Part shown: positions 54,710 through 64,000 of the stretch, one piece after another
Position numbering within the stretch: the first letter of the stretch is position 1
Layout: every line of letters starts with the position of its first letter
Assembly (NCBI GenBank): GCA_022432975.1
Contig: CM039505.1
Location: 45,490,544-45,554,543, forward strand
Length of the DNA: 64,000 bases
Source: Begonia masoniana
Lineage: Eukaryota; Streptophyta; Magnoliopsida; Cucurbitales; Begoniaceae
Direction of reading: 5' to 3'
Made by a program: the position numbers and the translations under genes
The notes under the pieces: generated by a model
Databases searched by the model: none
Told to the model about the DNA's origin: nothing
What the model saw: only the letters and a program-made list of their open reading frames with translations

Positions 54710-55944
54710 TTGGATAGCTCCCTTGGAGTGAGGGAAACCAGGTTGGTTTGGTTTTCCAAACCCATTTGGTTGCCAAAAACCGAGGGCATCAAAACCGGTT
54801 TGCTATTCTTCTTATTCTGGATTGGTGTTCTTGTTGTTCTTGCTATTTTTTCTTCTTCTCGTTTTGTTTGCTTCCAAAAATTATTTTCAGAATGTTTTAT
54901 TCATTGTCTGCAACTTGAGCTTGAGTTTTTAAAAAAATTTCCACCATTTTCGTGCTGCAAGCTTCCTTCCTCTTTTGGTAGAATATTTACTAACAAACTG
55001 TTTACTTGTTGTTTTATTTCCCTTTCGGGTTAGGTGATTTGGCTGCTGTGTGTTTACTTTTTCCAACATGTGTGAACATTATGTAATAGTTCCAGATCTG
55101 AGCATATAACATCATTTTCGTGACTGGTTTGCTTGTTTAAGAGATTGGTTTTTCAAAATAAAATCAGAAAACAATTTGTGTGGTGTTCTATTTGTTCTAG
55201 TTTGCTGCTGTTTGCATATTTCCAAATCCGAGCTTTATGTCTACTACTTATCTATGTTTTTAGCTGCTGTTTGAGTACATTAATACGCTGAAAGTATCTT
55301 TCTTTTACATTTGAATTGCATTGGTAAGGTAAACGTTGCTAAAATGAGTAAAAGCTAAGTAAAGTGCACAACCTAAATTATTTACTACTTTTGGTGTTAC
55401 TTTATGTCGCTTTCACTATATGCTTGGATGAAATTTTAATTAATAACGTTCTGTTGATAAGCTAATTAGTTACATCTTCATGTTTGGATTATATATAACA
55501 AGTTCACTAAGATGTTAAAGAGCATGTACGAATCGGTTGCCATTAATTAGTGGATTATAAAACTTGTTAGTTAGTAAATTTGACCTTTCTCGCTTAAAAC
55601 AGCCATAACTTTGGCTACGAGTGTTCGATTTTTACGTGACACCCATCAAATCGAAATTCGGTAACCATTTGAATCCCCAAAAAATGTCGTTTAGGCCCTC
55701 AAAAATGCGTTTCAAAATTTCTGGATTGGAATTCTAGTTAGGTTCACCATTTTACCCTTTCCTAACACATAGAATCAACTTAAACCTAATTAAAATCTTC
55801 CTTCCTAAGACTTTAGAAATCACATGAATGAAGACTAGAAGCGCAATTAACCGAGAGTCAAACCAATATATGAATCACGAACCGAACCGAGGCAAGGACC
55901 TTCCCTAACCCGAGGCTCACTCCCCTCAAGACGGAGAGTCTAGC
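54710..55944 (+). other. Chr-G leader, non-coding
   Basis: A leader of about 1.2 kb between the primer site and the gag-like frame. Its first 100 bp match the leader at 59771. I see no gene in it. Several short ATGs occur, so translation of gag from this RNA would need splicing or re-initiation. Confidence 0.6.
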
Positions 55945-56476
55945 ATGCAAGGACAATTGGACGGTCTTAGCAGAGAAGTTAACCTTATAGGCCAACACCT
56001 AAAAGACTTAACCCTTAGCATGAAACACATAATGGAAGTCCTTAGTACGAGAAGTCCAAATGAAGTGTCCCAAGAACTCCCACCCCTGCCCCAACCTAGA
56101 TTTAGACCCGAAAATCCTAGGACCCAATTTCAAGAACCAAATCCCACCTCGGACGAAGAAAGACCTGAGTATCCTAGGAGAAGAAACCCGCTTTACGAGG
56201 AGGACGAAGAATGGACCTTAGATGGGGAAGAGACTTTTCGGCCAAATAGAAGAAAGGACTACGAGAACCTTAGAAATGTAAAGTCACATATACTCCCATT
56301 TGATGGCACATGCGATGGAGATACCTTCCTAGAATGGATGGATAAGGTAGAAAAGGTCTTTGACTATTATGAGTACTCTGATAAAGTAAAGATCCAATTA
56401 ATATCTGTAGAGCTATTGGGATATACGGCCCTCAGGTGGTCCAATATCAAGCTCCAAAGACGACGGATAGGAGATA
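55945..56476 (+). pseudogene. Chr-G gag, N-terminal part
   Basis: 177 open codons: an N-terminal helical region, a Pro/Arg/Glu-rich linker, and the gag core with P-F-D-G-T, F-L-E-W and Y-T-A-L-R-W. CRM/Galadriel-like chromovirus gag; the clade call is tentative. It is interrupted after the Q-R-R-R motif by a Chr-F solo LTR and continues in the same frame at 57713. Confidence 0.85.
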
Positions 56477-57707
56477 TGATGTGAACCTCGGATCGAAAAA
56501 ACCCGGGACCCGACAACAACACGGAATAATTCAAAGGAATGCCTTTTCGATTCAAGAACAAAGTAAGGAACTAAGACCCCAATCGAAGAATTTGATGGAA
56601 CCCTAGTTATCAAAACAGGAGCTTGACCCTAGCTATACCTGTTAGCTGAACCGAAGCTATCAAAACAGGAGCTTGACCCAGACCAAACTCGTTGGTAAGA
56701 ACCAAAGCTATCAAGCGAGATTCTTCAAGCGTGACTTGAAGAAGATCGTTGTTCTTCGCAAAGAACTAAAGAGAAATCCTCTCTAACAACTCAACCTTTT
56801 TAATTCAAACTTGTTCTTCTAAATCAAAAGTGTTTTGCCATTAAATAGGCTACATGTTTAAACAAAATAAAATGCTAAAATAAAAGAATAAAACAATAAA
56901 ATAACTAAGAATTTTTGTAGGATAAAGATCCTTTGGATGATCAGATGTCGTCTGTTGTTTAAACTCCGTTTGAATGTGATTTGAACTGATTTGAGAAGAT
57001 TCAGTTGAATAAGATCTTTTTCTACGAGATTTGTATGATTTGCATGTGCTTTGCATGTGACTTTTTGATTCCTCGTATAAGCATGTGCTTGGCGCATGTC
57101 CTCTTTAATTCCTACATGTGCATGTGCATGGCACATGTGTTTTTTTAATTCTTACATGTGCATGTGCGTCGCACCCTCCCTTTTAATTATAACGTGTGCA
57201 TGTGCGCTGCACCCTTTCTTCAAAAGATCTTCCAATAATCTTGGGCTTTTTACTCTAGTCTGCGAAAGATCTTCCAATAATCTTGGGCTTCTTACTCTAG
57301 CCATTGGGCTCCGGGTATCTTCAATTGGATCCTTATTCTTGGGCTTTGACTTGGTCTCAACTTGAATCACATCATAAACCAAGTCATATGGATCTTTATC
57401 TCTTTCTAACCCACGTGAATCTTTATCTCTTTGTAGTTTGCGTGGATCTTTACCCTTCTCTCTCCAATCCATTGGGATTTGTGGAGCCCAACTCTGCGCC
57501 TTATGGGTCTTCTTTTGCCAATTTTGTGGGGCCCACTTCTATGCTACAAAGCTCTTTATTTTTATAGTTTATTGCTTTTGTTATGATCGCTCTTTTCCTC
57601 GGGTTTCCATGACTAAACCATGTGAAACTTTGTTCGTTGGACCTCCTTTATCTTCTAATAGATCATGGTCTTTGACAATGAGATTTATCGCTCCTCGGTT
57701 CACATCA
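56477..57707 (-). mobile_element. Chr-F solo LTR (1231 bp) in Chr-G gag
   Basis: A perfect target duplication AGATA lies at 56472-56476 and 57708-57712. Removing the insert restores the gag reading frame exactly. Termini TGATGTGAACC and GGTTCACATCA are 11-bp inverted repeats, unusually long for an LTR. Inside are GAGCTTGACC repeats (56620-56680), CATGTGCATGTGC units (57040-57210) and a duplicated AAAGATCTTCCAATAATC (57224 and 57266). No gene is seen. Confidence 0.9.
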
Positions 57708-57712
57708 AGATA

Positions 57713-58430
57713 CTTCCATTACTACATGGAGAACAATGAAGTCACTCAAGACTAAAAGGTTCATACCCACCCATTACCGTCAAGATCTATTCCTTTAAAT
57801 TCAAAACCTACGACAAGGAACTCGATCCGTTGAAGCTTACCTAGCCGAATTTGAAACTCTAAGGATACGAGTAGATATGGAAGAACTGGAGGAGCAGGTT
57901 ATTGCTAGATTCATTCGAGGATTGAATAGAGACATAGGAGATCTAGTTGAAATATACCCGGCAGAGTCCTTAGATGCAATAGTTCATATGGCCAGGAGGA
58001 TTGAGCGACAGCCTAATAGAAAGAGAAAATCCACCTACCCTCCTAAGTTTACCCCCAACATTCCTCCCAAAGTCACCCCTAAACCACTCGAGCCAATCAA
58101 ACCTTCGACAAGGCTGAAGGAAAGAAGCCTTTTAACCATTGTTGGCCACTTAAGGAATCCAGTAGTAAAACCTTAGTCGATAAAGCCAACCCACCTAGAG
58201 CAAGAGAAATCAAGTGCTATAAATTTCACGGGCTAGGTCATTACATAGCTCAATGTCCGAATCAACGAGTGATGATTATCAAGGAAGATACGGGAGAAAT
58301 GGAGAACGAGAATGACCACGAGGTAGAGGTAGAGGTAGAGGATGAACATATTGAGGAGAGTGACACTAAGGACAAAGTCGTGTGCGCTCCCGGGGACCCT
58401 TGTTGATGGTTAGGAGACGAGTCCTCGTGA
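57713..58430 (+). pseudogene. Chr-G gag, C-terminal part with damaged zinc knuckle
   Basis: The gag core continues (R-F-I-P-T-H-Y-R-Q-D-L-F, Q-G-T-R-S-V-E, E-L-E-E-Q). A TAA at 57796 and a TAG at 58174 break the frame; the CCHC region (about 58215-58255) lies in another frame. Its second cysteine is replaced by phenylalanine (C-Y-K-F-H-G-L-G-H). An acidic stretch with GAGGTA repeats follows (about 58320). Confidence 0.82.
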
Positions 58431-58678
58431 CTAAAAGTTCAAGAGAGGATTGCCAATGTGAGAATATCTTCCATAGTAGATGTCTTATCAAGGATAAGTT
58501 ATGCTATTTAATTATAGACGGAAGAAGTTGTACCAATGTGGTATCCGACGTAATTAGTGATGTGCCCCGAGGCCCACTCACTCAATCCAAAAGCAAGACC
58601 CAAACTTTACCTAATTTAATTACTTACAATTTTATTTCTTTTGTAGGTAAAGACTTCTTTGAAGGATTGGAGTGGTAG
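58431..58678 (+). pseudogene. Chr-G protease remnant fused to pol C-terminus (RT/RH/INT deleted)
   Basis: One open frame contains E-N-I-F-H-S-R-C and L-I-I-D-G, the gypsy protease region, and runs within about 30 codons into P-R-G-P-L-T-Q-S-K, the polyprotein tail. Reverse transcriptase, RNase H and integrase are absent. It stops at 58676-58678, about 200 bp before LTR 2. This is an internal deletion derivative that could only move with help. Confidence 0.75.
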
Positions 58679-58875
58679 CTTAAGCACAAGGCTCAACCTT
58701 GCATGGAAAGCATGGATGAAAATCAAGAAGGAATTTGTCTTCCCAAAGGAAAAATTAATGTAATCATGTTTTTTTTTATACTTTGTATTTTGTTGGCAAA
58801 CTCTAGCCTTTGTGTAATTTTGGCAAACATTAGCCATATAGTTGCATGCATAATGGGCATTTAGGGTTAGATGAA

Positions 58876-59770
58876 TGATAAGTTAGATGATGGAATGGAA
58901 GTGGTTCAAATCAAGTGCATGGAGTGCATGGAAGAGGAAGGAATCAGCCTTAAGGAAAAAAACACACATTTTAGCGCCAACCTTGAGTGGAGAGGACCAC
59001 TACCCTTTAGCCAAACCATGGGCTGCCACTTGAGGGTTTCTTATGGTTTTTCCAATCAACACAAGGCCAAGGATTGATGACATGGTTATCACTCAACCAT
59101 TGGATCAAGAAGACCAAACTCATCTCGGCCATCCAAGCTATCTTCAAGATCCAACGGCTACACCATTTTGAAGACCACTTTTTGAATCACATCCAAGCCA
59201 TTCTTAGGTCTATAAAAGCATGGTAATTGGTGATTGTAAGTTTTTTGGACTGATTTTAAGGAGCATGCACGGATTTCCCTTCCATGGTTGAAGGAGTTTG
59301 AAGAAACCTCAAGGTTTGCTCGGTTTGAACAAACTGAGGGGTTGCGCCCCCACCACTCCCTTCTGGCTTGGTAGCTTGCAAGGGTTATATAGCCATCTTC
59401 TTTTCATCTCCATGGGAGTGGAAAACATCAAGAAGTGGCCCCAAACCGTGTTCAAGAGTCGAGTTGTCTTCCTTGGAAGCAACTTTTGCCAAAGGCTTCA
59501 AAACATTACCTATTGGCCGATTCTTAAAGTTTTTGCATATCTTTTACTTCTCAACGAATTAGGACCACACCTTCCACTATCACACACCTCACTCACTCCA
59601 CTAACATCTTATAAAATTTCGTTTTCATCTAAGCACATTTGGTCATTCAAGTTTATCTTGCAAGTTTGTGTTTTTCTCGGCCATTACTTGCTAATCCGAG
59701 GAGCTAATGATCCCCTCTAAGCTCTAAACGTTTTATTGCAGATTAGGGCTATATCAAGTGGTATCAAAGC
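58876..59770 (+). repeat. Chr-G LTR 2 and primer binding site
   Basis: It runs from about 58876 to ATATCA at 59756. TCTATAAAAGCATGG (59209) is the promoter-like box. The primer site TGGTATCAAAGC (59759-59770) has one mismatch to tRNA-Met. It serves as the 3' LTR of the deleted copy and the 5' LTR of the next internal region. Confidence 0.72.
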
Positions 59771-61308
59771 TTGGCTAGCTCCCTTAGGGTGCTGGAAACC
59801 AAGTTGGTTTGGTGCCTCAAACCCATTTAGTTGTCCAAAACCGATTGCACAAAACCGGGTTACTTGATTCATCTTTTGCGGTATTGTATGTTTGTTCAGT
59901 TTTTCTTGTTTTTCTTGATTTGTTTTCACTAAAGACCACCCCTACCTTGTTTTAATAAAAGTAAGCAGACTTGAGCATGGGTTTCTAGCTTATTTTCTTC
60001 ACCATTTTCGTGCTGCAAATGGCTTCCTCTTTTGGTAAACATTTGCTAGCAACTTTTAGTACTTGCTGTTTTTATTTCCCTTTTTGTGTTGCCACTTGTG
60101 CTGCTGTTTTATCCCTTTTCCAGCCATCAAAAGAGCATGTTCCCTTCATAAGTTTTAAAGTATAAACTCTAAATATTGTGATTGGTTTGCTGTTTGAGTT
60201 GGTTGCTCACGATTGTTGTTCATTTTGTAGCTAATGGACATGACCGATTGATGCACTACTTGGATACCCGATTTGTCCAAAATTCGGCCTTTATTTGTAA
60301 CGCTTTTTGAGTATGCTTTATTTACGTTATTCTCTTGCTAATGAATGTTGACATATTGATATTTGATCTGTTTAATATGGCATGAAAATTTAGGGATTAA
60401 GCTTGCTAAAAACCGAGAGTAAAAGTAAGCACAAAAGTTGTTTGTTGTTGTTATTGTTAGCCGATTAGCATGACACTTAATTCAAACTTTGCATTGAACT
60501 AAATCAAACTTTCTTTATTGAAAACTACTATTATTCCTTGCTAAGTATGAGTATTAAGCTTTGGTAAGAGATGTATGCAAATTGGTTATGAACTTGTCAC
60601 AACCGAGGCCTAAAATGCGTCAAAATTGATTTTAGTGATTATCACTTGCTGTTTTTATTTTGTGGCATGTTTTTTCAGCATAAGTCCGAGCATATTAATC
60701 ATCTAGACTTGAGTTAACTTAATCTTCAGCTGAGGCATGTGTTCATTGTGGAGTGTTTCGGCATTAAAATTCAAATTATATGCTGTTTTGGGTAAAACAA
60801 AACACACTTTTGAAAAAACAGTTTTGTGTGTGCACAAATTTGGTAAAGTTGATGTTGATTGTTGGGACCACAATGCACCTTGCTGAAAATTAATGCTAGC
60901 CACGAAATTTATGCTGAATATTACCTTTCAAATTAGTGATTTTGTTGCTAAAATATTGTTCAATACTACCGAAGCATGAAAGTTGGCTTAAGTATCAAAA
61001 TCTTACATGAAATATTAAAACCAAGAGCATAAATTTTTATTTTTATTTTATCTTTGTGTCCATTTTGTTTATTACACAAATTGATGATCACACCCAATTT
61101 GCACTTGACATTTTAACAGCATGTCGCTCACTATGTTAATTAACTACTGTTAAAATTTCATGATTTTTGGAGTTGATTTAGTTAAAATTTCATGATTTTT
61201 GGAGTTGATTTGTGTATTTTTCTGTTTATGACTTATTAAGTTGTTTTATGATCATTGTTGGTTGGTAATTGTTGTTTTTGTAACTTGTAGTTGCTGATTT
61301 CTTAACCT
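59771..61308 (+). other. second Chr-G leader, non-coding
   Basis: It begins like 54710 and is otherwise AT-rich with no gene. Two 32-bp units of the downstream array occur at about 61148-61212. Confidence 0.6.
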
Positions 61309-61810
61309 TGATTTAGTTAAAATTTCATGATTTTTGGAGTTGATTTAGTTAAAATTTCATGATTTTTGGAGTTGATTTAGTTAAAATTTCATGATTTTTG
61401 GAGTTGATTTAGTTAAAATTTCATGATTTTTGGAGTTGATTTAGTTAAAATTTCATGATTTTTGGAGTTGATTTAGTTAAAATTTCATGATTTTTGGAGT
61501 TGATTTAGTTAAAATTTCATGATTTTTGGAGTTGATTTAGTTAAAATTTCATGATTTTTGGAGTTGATTTAGTTAAAATTTCATGATTTTTGGAGTTGAT
61601 TTAGTTAAAATTTCATGATTTTTGGAGTTGATTTAGTTAAAATTTCATGATTTTTGGAGTTGATTTAGTTAAAATTTCATGATTTTTGGAGTTGATTTAG
61701 TTAAAATTTCATGATTTTTGGAGTTGATTTAGTTAAAATTTCATGATTTTTGGAGTTGATTTAGTTAAAATTTCATGATTTTTGGAGTTGATTTAGTTAA
61801 AATTTCATGA
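61309..61810 (+). repeat. 32-bp tandem array D, about 15 uniform units
   Basis: CATGATTTTTGG recurs every 32 bp from 61326, with the last start at 61806 truncated. No difference between units is visible. The array ends by switching in mid-unit to gag coding sequence. Confidence 0.93.
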
Positions 61811-62026
61811 CATACCTTATTTTAAAAGAACCTTGGATAGTAATGAGTATTACTCTTGGATTAAATCAGTTGAAGAGTACTTTTCTTTTGAGGATTATTT
61901 GGAGAAAGGAAAGATTAAGTTAGCCTCTAAGAAACTAACCGATTATGATAGTTATTGGTGGGATAATCTTCTAGCGATAAGGAGGAGAAATGGTGAGGAA
62001 GAAATTTGTACTTGGAGAGCAATGAA
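61811..62026 (+). pseudogene. Chr-G-like gag fragment
   Basis: About 70 codons aligned with the gag core at 56290-56476: Y-Y-S-W-I-K-S-V-E-E-Y-F, K-I-K-L-A, Y-W-W-D-N-L, R-R-R-N-G. The start is replaced by the 32-bp array, and the end is cut by an inverted Del-E LTR at 62027. Confidence 0.75.
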
Positions 62027-64000
62027 TGTAACAACCCCAGTTGGAGTCGCCACGTAATTCATAACTTAACCTCTTAATCAATCGGTTCTTACTTCATGCA
62101 CCTTGTTCATTATTAATGTTATGTTTTTTTTTTCCTTCACAAACATCTCCTAAACTGCATCTACCGATAGAGTCATAGACTCACATCGACCGATGGTCAC
62201 GTGCCTGCCACGCGACACATCTGTTTCCAAACATCTCTTAAACTGCATCTGCCGATAGAGTCATAGACTCACGTTGACTGATGGTCACGAGCATCTCACG
62301 TGATTCGCAGACATCATCCGGCAGAAGACTTATTCACTTCTGCCGATCGCTAGGCGACAAAGAGTATCACTTACATCGACCGGTAGCAAACGACAAATAT
62401 TATGCTACTTTTACCGATGGTAAAACATCTACCGGTCACTAGACGACAACACAACACTTACATCATCCGGTATTTGAGATACACAGCATCTACCGATAGA
62501 CATGTGCAATCCACGTGCTCTTTTAAGACATCTTTCGATAGAGAACATCTATCGGTGGATGCAAGCTCATACATCTTCCGATAGAGGACATCTATCGGTT
62601 GATGCAAACTCATACATCTTCTGATAGAGAACATCTATCGGTGGATGCAAATTCCTAACATCATCCGATAGAGTACAGCTATCGGTGGACATAGATATGC
62701 ACAGACTTCTAACTTCATTAACTAATCATTCTTATAAATGAAAATCAGAGACTCATCCAGAATACATATAGCGGAAGACTTATCAACAGATCATTTAATA
62801 ATCCTCATAATCATCCCCAGACTCAGTAGTCAACCAGACAGGTTCAAAACTTAATGTTATAAAAGTAAACTCATCCTGCTTAAACTACCATATTCATAAT
62901 CATAACAAAATCATAGAGCATTAACCAGCAGTCTCAATCGCCATCCAGCCACAGAATTGCACCCTGATCACCTTCCAGCAACCAGACTTAGACATCTTCA
63001 TTAGCTTTGGAATCCTCACCTGATATCTCGTCACCTACATCATAAGGTTTAAACTATAAGCCTAATGCTTAGTAAGGAATGCAATACTAACATGTATACG
63101 TGAATGCATAGTTACAAGAAAATCATGATCATGTTCGTTTCATGCTCTTTCCTTGTTCTTATTCGTGTTCTTGTTCATCACTTTCATCATATGGATTAAG
63201 GGAGGATTTGTGCCGTAAATGGGGGATGACAGTGCAAGTGTACATAGTCCCTTTCGGGCCGTATTCATGGTCCTTCTCTTTGGACAGTGACATACGCCAA
63301 ACTGCCCACAACCCTCACTTAATCCGGTTGCATAAGTTTCATATTCTTTCTCATATCTTGCTCATGGGGAAAAACATGCTCATAAATCATTTTCATATGC
63401 TTGAGAAGTAAATCATGATGCATGACATGAATGCTCTTAATCATCAAGCTATGGAAATTATCATTCTAGACAGTTGATTTCATAGGCTCAACAGAACATC
63501 ACATTATATAGTTCTCAAACATCCGTAAATCATCTAAGTACAACCATCTTACTAACTTAAAATAAACATCAAGCACATAACTAATTTAGTACTCTTAAGA
63601 TGTAGGGCCCTAGTGGCCGGAAGTTTTAATACATTCACTTACCTGGTGTCCTTTGCAAATGGAATACTCCTTTCAAATCTTCTTCACCTAAATCATTTCA
63701 CATTTCCAAGTTAAAAATAAAATCCTAATAGTGCTAACCAAAAATCATCCTAATGCTTAATCTACTTGTATTTCTATATTCTTCTGCCGAGCACCTTGTG
63801 TGCGTGGATTAAATTTCTACAATCTAAATAACCCGATTCAGCCCTGTAACTAATCGCATACAGCTATCTAAATGTCTAGAATCAACTCGAAAATGCATTT
63901 ACTAAACGCATAATAGAAATGATCCTATTATTACCCTACCATTAAAGAATCTAAAACCTCGGGTTCTAACTGAAAACAGAGCTCAAAGTATCTACCAGTA
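62027..64000 (-). repeat. Del-E LTR, inverted, runs off window
   Basis: Reverse strand ends ...AACTGGGGTTGTTACA, like the Del-B LTR end. It shows the common leader plan on the reverse strand: acceptor at 63035, TTAGTAAGG-side copy of the TTACTAAGCATTAGGCTTA motif (about 63058-63076), GGGCCCTACATC box (about 63598-63610), donor at 63642, and a 45-nt block (63643-63687) to acceptor at 63688. ATGAA precedes it as a possible target duplication. No genes; short forward frames are spurious. Confidence 0.8.
62523..62700 (-). repeat. about four tandem stem-loop units in Del-E LTR
   Basis: Units of about 45-47 bp each contain CCGATAG...CTATCGG or a one-base variant separated by about 7 bp, giving 6-7 bp stems. 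Confidence 0.75.

Overview
This window is repeat-rich plant nuclear DNA, probably eudicot heterochromatin or pericentromere. Nearly every feature is an LTR retrotransposon or something inside one. The plant assignment rests on Ty3/gypsy chromoviruses of Tekay/Del type, initiator-tRNA-Met primer sites (tggtatcagagc), a Cassandra TRIM carrying 5S-derived LTR sequence, Ty1/copia pol remains and a broken plant ABCB transporter exon pair. The species cannot be determined. One run of 100 Ns (34464-34563) marks an assembly gap. I use working names for the LTR families: Del-A to Del-E (long-LTR Tekay/Del type), Chr-F and Chr-G (other gypsy chromoviruses) and Cop (copia).

Layout. 1-26428: a decayed Del-A element (its 5' LTR lies outside the window). 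Its 3' LTR is split at 6079 by a young Del-B element with an intact 1473-codon gag-pol (8728-13149). After the Del-B 3' LTR comes a 53-bp array, then a second indel-riddled Del-B body (17745-21801), a second LTR and a 46-bp array. The rest of the Del-A LTR, itself swollen by a 53-bp array, ends at 26428. Del-A lies in an inverted Del-type LTR (26429-26963). 26964-32184: a reverse-strand copia relic with a 67-bp array and an inserted Cassandra (30448-31326). 32325-34463: a Chr-F LTR piece, a small TRIM (33064-33618) and the ABCB pseudogene fragment that runs into the gap. 34564-45224: a Del-C element with a decayed gag-pol, interrupted by an inverted solo Del-A LTR (39688-41805). 45225-50244: the 5' end of a reverse-strand Chr-F element whose LTR holds a 3-kb solo Del-D LTR (46996-49994). 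50254-51487: the reverse-strand 3' end of a Chr-G element, followed by a MITE (51517-51768) and a copia-type LTR. 53700-62026: a head-to-tail Chr-G series (internal, LTR, internal, LTR, internal) with most of pol deleted, a Chr-F solo LTR in gag and a 32-bp array. 62027-64000: an inverted Del-E LTR that runs off the window.

Two themes stand out. First, five diverged Del-type LTR families share one leader plan: a splice-like donor and acceptor, a 45-57-nt exon-like block, a strong donor AGGTAAGT, a GGCCCTAC box, a family-specific tandem array, the motif TTACTAAGCATTAGGCTTA, then an acceptor. All three elements that show their gag start also have a 60-64-bp GT-AG mini-intron between the primer site and the gag ATG. 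This looks like a conserved spliced-leader system and is the best candidate for undescribed biology here. Second, several arrays are perfectly uniform, end in abrupt jumps, and flank a Del-B copy full of single-base indels. That pattern suggests gap-filling with raw long reads and graph loops, so copy numbers in 14750-26150, 27238-29664 and 61309-61810 should not be trusted without read-level checking.
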